A stretch of 64,000 nucleotides of DNA from Amycolatopsis cihanbeyliensis (GTDB lineage Bacteria > Actinomycetota > Actinomycetes > Mycobacteriales > Pseudonocardiaceae). The stretch spans positions 1,054,001-1,118,000 of the forward strand of contig NZ_VFML01000001.1 of NCBI RefSeq assembly GCF_006715045.1, in the 5' to 3' direction. The notes beneath the pieces are model-generated. The model had not been told where the DNA came from and did not search any database. It was given only the letters and a program-made list of their open reading frames with translations. Every line of letters begins with the position of its first letter. Within the stretch, counting starts at the first letter, position 1. Below are positions 59,974 through 64,000 of this stretch, piece after piece. A program made the position numbers and the translations under genes.

Positions 59974-60222
59974 ATGCACCGGTTCTACGACCAGCCCGGC
60001 CCCAGCTGGCTCGGCTGGCTGCTGATGACGGTGACGATGGTGTTGTTCTGGGGCGGGCTGATCTCCGTCGTCGTGGTACTGGTGCGGCGGTTCGCCCGCC
60101 AGGCTCCGCCGTCCACGGGACCCCGCTCCGATTCTGCGGAGGAGGTCCTGGCCGGACGCTTCGCCCGGGGCGAGATCGATGAGGACGAGTACCGCAAGCG
60201 ACGCGACGCGCTCCGCGAGTAG
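59974..60222 (+). CDS. SHOCT-domain small membrane protein
   Basis: 82 residues: one membrane helix (about 14-38) and a C-terminal SHOCT motif (AEEVLAGRFARGEIDEDEYRKRRDAL). SHOCT modules are short oligomerisation-like segments of unknown function, common in stress and membrane proteins. It is monocistronic, with its own terminator downstream. Confidence 0.85.
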   Translation: MHRFYDQPGPSWLGWLLMTVTMVLFWGGLISVVVVLVRRFARQAPPSTGPRSDSAEEVLAGRFARGEIDEDEYRKRRDALRE

Positions 60223-60226
60223 CCGC

Positions 60227-60290
60227 GGCTGCCCGGCCGCCGTGCGCCGACCGTATTCCCACCCGGGGTCGGCGCGGCGCCCGGGCAGCC
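60227..60290 (+). terminator. Hairpin after the SHOCT gene
   Basis: GGCTGCCCGG (60227-60236) and GCGCCGACC (60244-60252) pair with GGTCGGCGC (60267-60275) and CCGGGCAGCC (60281-60290), giving a long GC-rich stem 4 bp past the stop. Confidence 0.7.
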
Positions 60291-60447
60291 CGGTTCGGCC
60301 CTACCTTGCAGCACCCATCGTCCCGGCCGCGCCCATGGCGTACCCAGGGCAGAGCACTAGGTCCCTGCTGGATAAGGCATTCTTCCCGCTGCCGCGGCCC
60401 TGTCCCGTGTAGTTGCCTTGATCCAGGAAATGGATAAGGAGCGGTAT

Positions 60448-61557
60448 ATGCGGGTACTCACGCTTAACCCCGGTTCGGCCAGCCTGAAAGTGGCGCTCGT
60501 GGACGGCGAGGACGTACTGGCCGCCGACGGCGGTGACGCCGCGATTCGCGATGCCATCCGCCGGTGGGGCCGGCCGGACGCCGTCGCCGTCCGGTTCGTG
60601 CACGGCGGCCCCCGCAGGCAGCCGGTCGTCCTCGACGACCAGGAACTGGCCAGGCTCGCCCGGCTGGTGCCGCTCGCGCCACTGCACCAGCCGCAGTCAC
60701 TCCGGCTCGCGACGTGGGCTCGCAAACTGCTGCCGGACGTCCCGGTCGTCGCGGCGTTCGACACGGCCTTCCACGCCGGGTTGCCCGAGGCCGCCGCGCG
60801 CTACGCCCTGCCGACGGCATGGACCCGCCGGCACGGAATCCGCCGGTACGGCTTCCACGGCCTTTCCTGCGCCTACGCCCTGCGCCGCACCGCGCGGCTG
60901 CTCGACCGTGTGCCGGACGCGTTGCGGATGGTGTGCTGCCACCTCGGCTCCGGGGTGTCGGTGACCGCGATCCGGCACGGTGCCAGCGTGGACACCTCGA
61001 TGGGGTTCACCCCGGTCGAAGGGGCCGTGATGGCCAGCCGCGCGGGCTCGGTCGATCCCGGCCTGCTGCTGCACCTGTTGCGTACCGGAGTCACCGACGT
61101 CGACGAGTTGACCGATGTGCTGTACCACCGGTCCGGACTCGCCGGGATGACCGCGACGTCGGGAGACATCCGGGAGGTGCTCGCCGCCTGCGGCGCGGGC
61201 GACGCCGACGCGGAGACGGCCGTCGAGGTCTACCTGCACCGGCTCCGCCGCGAGATCGGCGCCGCGGTGGCCGGTCTCGACCTGCTCGACGCCGTGGTGT
61301 TCACCGGCGGCGTCGCCGAACACCAGCCGGTGCTGCTGGGCAGGCTCCTCGACGGGCTCGCCGTGCTCGGCCTGCACGCCGACCGGCCCCGGCTCGCGGC
61401 GGCGGGCGACCGGCTGATCAGCCCGGCAGGCCGCGTGCCGGTACTGCTGGTCGCCGCCAGGGAAGAACTCGAACTGGCCAGGCACGCCGAACTGCTGCTG
61501 GCCACCGAACCGGCCCGACAACACCGAGGAGAACAACCATGCGCGTCCGAGAGGTGA
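60448..61557 (+). CDS. ackA: Acetate kinase
   Basis: 369 residues from ATG 60448, after AAGGAG; an ATG ten codons upstream is less likely. The ASKHA-fold motifs NPGSASLKVAL, AAFDTAFHAGLP, RRYGFHGLSCAYALR, CCHLGSGVSVTAIRHGASVDTSMGFTPVEG and VVFTGGVAEHQPVLL are complete. It makes ATP from acetyl phosphate and ADP. No phosphotransacetylase is nearby, so xfp is the obvious acetyl-phosphate source. It is slightly shorter than the usual 400 residues. Confidence 0.93.
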   Translation: MRVLTLNPGSASLKVALVDGEDVLAADGGDAAIRDAIRRWGRPDAVAVRFVHGGPRRQPVVLDDQELARLARLVPLAPLHQPQSLRLATWARKLLPDVPVVAAFDTAFHAGLPEAAARYALPTAWTRRHGIRRYGFHGLSCAYALRRTARLLDRVPDALRMVCCHLGSGVSVTAIRHGASVDTSMGFTPVEGAVMASRAGSVDPGLLLHLLRTGVTDVDELTDVLYHRSGLAGMTATSGDIREVLAACGAGDADAETAVEVYLHRLRREIGAAVAGLDLLDAVVFTGGVAEHQPVLLGRLLDGLAVLGLHADRPRLAAAGDRLISPAGRVPVLLVAAREELELARHAELLLATEPARQHRGEQPCASER

Positions 61558-62159
61558 TGAGCACGCCGGTGGTCACCGTCACCGCCGACTGCCCGGCAAG
61601 GCGAGCGGCCGGACTGCTCGCCCACTACGGCTACACCGCCCTGCCGGTGGTGGACGAAGGCGAAGGATTGGTCGGCATCGTCACCGAGGCCGACCTGATG
61701 CGCGACCGCTTCGCCCGCGACCGGACACTGCCCCCGGCACCGCCGGAGCAGCACCCGCCCGCGCCGGGCACGGTGGGCGAGACGATGACCGCGCCGGCAC
61801 TGGCCGTCGGCACCGAGTCCGACGTGGCCGACCTGGTGCGGCTGATGCTCGACGAGCACGTCCGCAGCGTGCCCGTGGTGGACGGGACCAGGGTGCGCGG
61901 CATCGTGACCCGGCGCGACCTCGTCCGCGCGCTCGGCCGGGAGGACGAGGCCCTGACCAGGGACATCCGGCGCCGGCTCGCCTTCTTCGGCGGGCCGGAT
62001 CGCTGGCACGTCGAGGTGCGCGACGGTGAGGCGACCATCGTCGACGAGTTCGACAGCGAGATCGACCGGCGAGTGGCGACCGTCCTCGCCGAGGGCGTCG
62101 TCGGCGTGCTCAGGGCCCGCTGCGTCGCCGCCACCGCGAGCGAAGGGGCCGGCCGATGA
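61539..62159 (+). CDS. CBS-domain pair protein with BON-like tail (copy 1)
   Basis: 206 residues from ATG 61539, overlapping ackA by 19 bp. Two CBS motifs, VREVMSTPVVTVTADCPARRAAGLLAHYGYTALPVVDE with GLVGIVTEADLM, and VGETMTAPALAVG with RSVPVVDGTRVRGIVTRRDLV. The last 50 residues (DIRRRLAFFGGPDRWHVEVRDGEATIVDEFDSE) resemble a BON domain. It probably binds adenosine nucleotides as an energy sensor. It overlaps the following UspA gene (ATGA). Confidence 0.88.
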   Translation: MRVREVMSTPVVTVTADCPARRAAGLLAHYGYTALPVVDEGEGLVGIVTEADLMRDRFARDRTLPPAPPEQHPPAPGTVGETMTAPALAVGTESDVADLVRLMLDEHVRSVPVVDGTRVRGIVTRRDLVRALGREDEALTRDIRRRLAFFGGPDRWHVEVRDGEATIVDEFDSEIDRRVATVLAEGVVGVLRARCVAATASEGAGR

Positions 62160-63027
62160 CCGCACACAACCTGCCGGTCCTGGTCGGCGTCGACGGCTCC
62201 GAGGCGTCCCGGCTGGCCGTGTCCTGGGCCGCCGACGAGGCCGTGCGCCGGATCGCGCCGCTGCGGCTGGTGCACTGCTACGGCCTGCCGCCGTTCAGCT
62301 ACGCCGAAGGGGTTCCGCCCTCGGGCTGGACCGACGCGTTGCGCAGCCGGTCCGGGCAGTTCCTCGCCGCCGCCGAGCAGCAGGCCCGGCATGACCGGCC
62401 GTCCCTGGCGGTGACCACGGAACCGGTCGCGGACACCCCGGTTCCGGCACTGCTCGAACTGTCCACATCGGCCCGGCTCGTGGTGCTCGGCTCCGCCGGT
62501 ACGGGTGGCTGCGTCGGCCTGCTGCTCGGCTCCACCGTGAGCTCGGTCGCGGCCCACGCGCACTGCCCGGTCGCGGTGGTACGGGAACGCCCCGACGGCA
62601 CGGTACCGGCGGCCGGGCACGTCCTGCTGGGCGTTGACGGCGGCCCGGTCGGTGAGGCTGCGATCGCGTTCGAGGAGGCCGCGCTGCGCGGGGCACCGCT
62701 GGGCGCCCTGCACGCCTGGAGCGACGCCGACGACACCCAGGTATTCAGCACGTCCCGGCTCGCCTTCGACTTCGAGCCGCTGCGTGACGCCGAGGAGCGC
62801 GTACTCGCCGAGCGGCTCGCGGGAGAAGTACCCCGACGTGCACGTCGAGCGCGTCCTGGTGCGGGACAAGCCGAGGCGAAGGCTGCTCGAGCACAGCCAG
62901 CAGGCCCAGCTGTCGTGGTGGGAAGCCGGGGCCGGGCGGTTTCCGCGGCCTGCTCCTGGGTTCGACCAGCCAGGCGATGCTGCACCACGCGCCGTGCCCG
63001 GTGATCGTCGTACGACCACCGCACTGA
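62156..63027 (+). pseudogene. Universal stress protein with frameshifted C-terminus
   Basis: The frame from ATG 62156 encodes one full UspA domain (VLVGVDGSEASRLAVSWAADEA; GSAGTGGCVGLLLGST) and most of a second. Near 62830 the expected text continues in another frame as EKYPDVHVERVLVRDKPRRR, returns at about 62910 as VVVGSRGR, and shifts again to [19 protein letters not shown], ending in VIVVRPPH and a stop at 63027. Three small deletions are needed. Either the gene has decayed or the assembly has errors in G-runs. In the unrepaired frame translation ends at 63004. Confidence 0.8.
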
Positions 63028-63048
63028 CCAGCCGAGACGGGAGACATC

Positions 63049-63720
63049 ATGCGAAACCCCACCGTGGCCACGGTGATGACGAAGCACCCGCGCACCGTCC
63101 GACCGGAGACCGGGTTCAAGGAGATCGCCGAAACCTTGGCGGACCAACAGATCAGCGCCGTACCGGTCGTCGACGACGACGGAACACCGGTCGGCGTGGT
63201 CTCCGAGGCCGACCTCCTGGCCAAAGAGCAACGCTGCGAGCACGATCCGCGGGCGCACTGGCTCACCAGTCACGCGGAACGGGACCGGCGGCGCAAGGCC
63301 GAGGGCAGCACGGCGCGGGACCTGATGACCACGCCGGTGCACACCGTGGAGGAGCACGTCGAACTCCCGGTGGCCGCGCGCCTGCTCGCCCGCACCGGCC
63401 TACGACGGCTGTTCGTCGTCCGCGAGGGAAAGCTGGTCGGCGTGCTCTCCCGGCGGGACGTGCTCACGGTCTTCCTCCGCTCGGACGAACAGCTCAGATC
63501 CGACATCGAGCACGAGGTGTTCCAACGCGCGCTGGGCGCGGACCCGCACAGCATCCGGATCAGCGTGCGGAACGGGACCGTGACACTGCTCGGCCGGCTC
63601 GGCAACCGGACCGAGGTCGCGACCGCGGGCAGGCTCGCCGCACTGATGCCCGGCGTGGTCGGCGTGCGCAACCGCATGGACTTCGTCTGGGACGAACCGA
63701 CCAGCCGCAGGCACCGCTGA
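63049..63720 (+). CDS. CBS-domain pair protein with C-terminal BON domain (copy 2)
   Basis: 223 residues. Two CBS motifs (VATVMTKHPRTVRPETGFKEIAETLADQQISAVPVVDDD with GVVSEADLL; ARDLMTTPVHTVEEHVELPVAARLLARTGLRRLFVV with GVLSRRDVL) are followed by a BON domain (HSIRISVRNGTVTLLGRLGNRTEVATAGRLAALMPGVVGVRNRM). This CBS2-BON layout is common in actinobacterial stress operons. It is the last gene of the ackA-CBS-UspA-CBS run. Confidence 0.92.
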   Translation: MRNPTVATVMTKHPRTVRPETGFKEIAETLADQQISAVPVVDDDGTPVGVVSEADLLAKEQRCEHDPRAHWLTSHAERDRRRKAEGSTARDLMTTPVHTVEEHVELPVAARLLARTGLRRLFVVREGKLVGVLSRRDVLTVFLRSDEQLRSDIEHEVFQRALGADPHSIRISVRNGTVTLLGRLGNRTEVATAGRLAALMPGVVGVRNRMDFVWDEPTSRRHR

Positions 63721-63887
63721 CATGCCGGTGTCCCTCCGCCGGGCTCAGCGGAGGGACCACCACGGCCTCCGCGATTACTCGACGATCACCTGGTGCCCGC
63801 CCGCCGGTTCGCAGAGTGACCCGCCTCGGCGCCCGGTGGGCTGCCGTACCGCTCGCCGCACCGCACCGGGCCAAGCGCGGTGGTAGG
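63721..63887. other. Non-coding gap
   Basis: About 170 bp between convergent genes; nothing is recognised except a weak GC-rich hairpin (CCTCCGCC/GGCGGAGG-like) near 63733-63755. Confidence 0.4.
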
Positions 63888-64000
63888 TCATTTCCGGCTC
63901 CAGCCGGACTCCACCTTCTCCCACTCACGGTCCCACGCCGCGTACCGCGACCGGTCGATCATCCAGCGCGTTCCCACGAACGTCAGGGCACACGCGGCGA
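63888..64000 (-). CDS. Rv1733c-like membrane protein, C-terminal end (5' part outside window)
   Basis: The last 36 or so codons run off the right edge. They read GTRWMIDRSRYAAWDREWEKVESGWSRK and stop at 63888. The R-W-x3-DR-x-R-xx-AWD-x-EW pattern is that of the Rv1733c family, two-helix membrane proteins of the mycobacterial DosR regulon. It convergently faces the CBS-BON gene. The assignment rests on a short segment. Confidence 0.6.
   Translation of the reverse strand, partial: AACALTFVGTRWMIDRSRYAAWDREWEKVESGWSRK

Overview
The window is high-GC chromosomal DNA of an actinomycete, most likely a member of the Pseudonocardiaceae (Amycolatopsis/Prauserella-like). The basis is gene order, GTG/ATG starts, an SsgB-type sporulation protein, phosphatidylinositol-mannoside genes, EF-G2 and a close DosS homologue. 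The first 33 kb follows the relA-to-thrS order known from Mycobacterium tuberculosis: glyoxalase-like hydrolase, ppi, relA, apt, secF-secD-yajC, ruvB-ruvA-ruvC, yebC, pdxT, pdxS, pimA, acyltransferase, PIP synthase, HIT protein, thrS. Lineage-specific genes interrupt it (DUF1737, Tat-exported phosphatase, DUF4262, azlCD with an XRE-cupin regulator, an ArsR-type regulator, EF-G2, MarR/YceI).

The most interesting locus is at 17.5-22.0 kb. A compact lasso-peptide cluster, in the order A-C-B1-B2-M on the minus strand, lies immediately downstream of pdxS. The precursor gene is only 48 codons long (21385-21531) and its stop overlaps the start of the cyclase gene. Its leader carries the Y-x2-P-x-(L/V)-x3-G-x5-T signature and its 19-residue core is GQYSRNRSDDGDAGGYFPG. 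The last gene encodes a protein-L-isoaspartate-methyltransferase homologue with a C-terminal extension, so the product is probably an aspartimide-modified lasso peptide. The only Asp available for ring closure is D9, which leaves D10-G11 or D12 outside the ring as the methylation target. A second, diverged copy of the last 18 codons of pdxS lies at 17501-17557 on the far side of the cluster. This suggests the cluster entered at the 3' end of pdxS and displaced the native tail. A 23-bp direct repeat and a 4 x 21-bp tandem repeat also mark the borders.

From 33 to 40 kb there are a nitroreductase, a secreted vanadium-haloperoxidase-like protein, a polyprenyl glycosylphosphotransferase, ssgB and four tRNA genes (Val-CAC, Gly-GCC, Cys-GCA, Val-GAC). 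Next to tRNA-Val(GAC) are an integrase remnant, an IS3-family element whose transposase has an internal stop, and fused fragments of two further transposases.

From 42.5 kb to the end is a hypoxia/dormancy island. It contains narK-narG-narH-narJ-narI, a phosphoketolase, three universal stress proteins (one frameshifted), a receiver-like small protein, two Acg-type nitroreductases, a DosS-like GAF-GAF histidine kinase without a response regulator in view, a SHOCT protein, acetate kinase, two CBS-domain proteins and the end of an Rv1733c-like membrane protein. Phosphoketolase plus acetate kinase would give ATP by substrate-level phosphorylation while the Nar complex respires nitrate. DosR-like palindromes lie between the divergent nitroreductase operon and the kinase gene.
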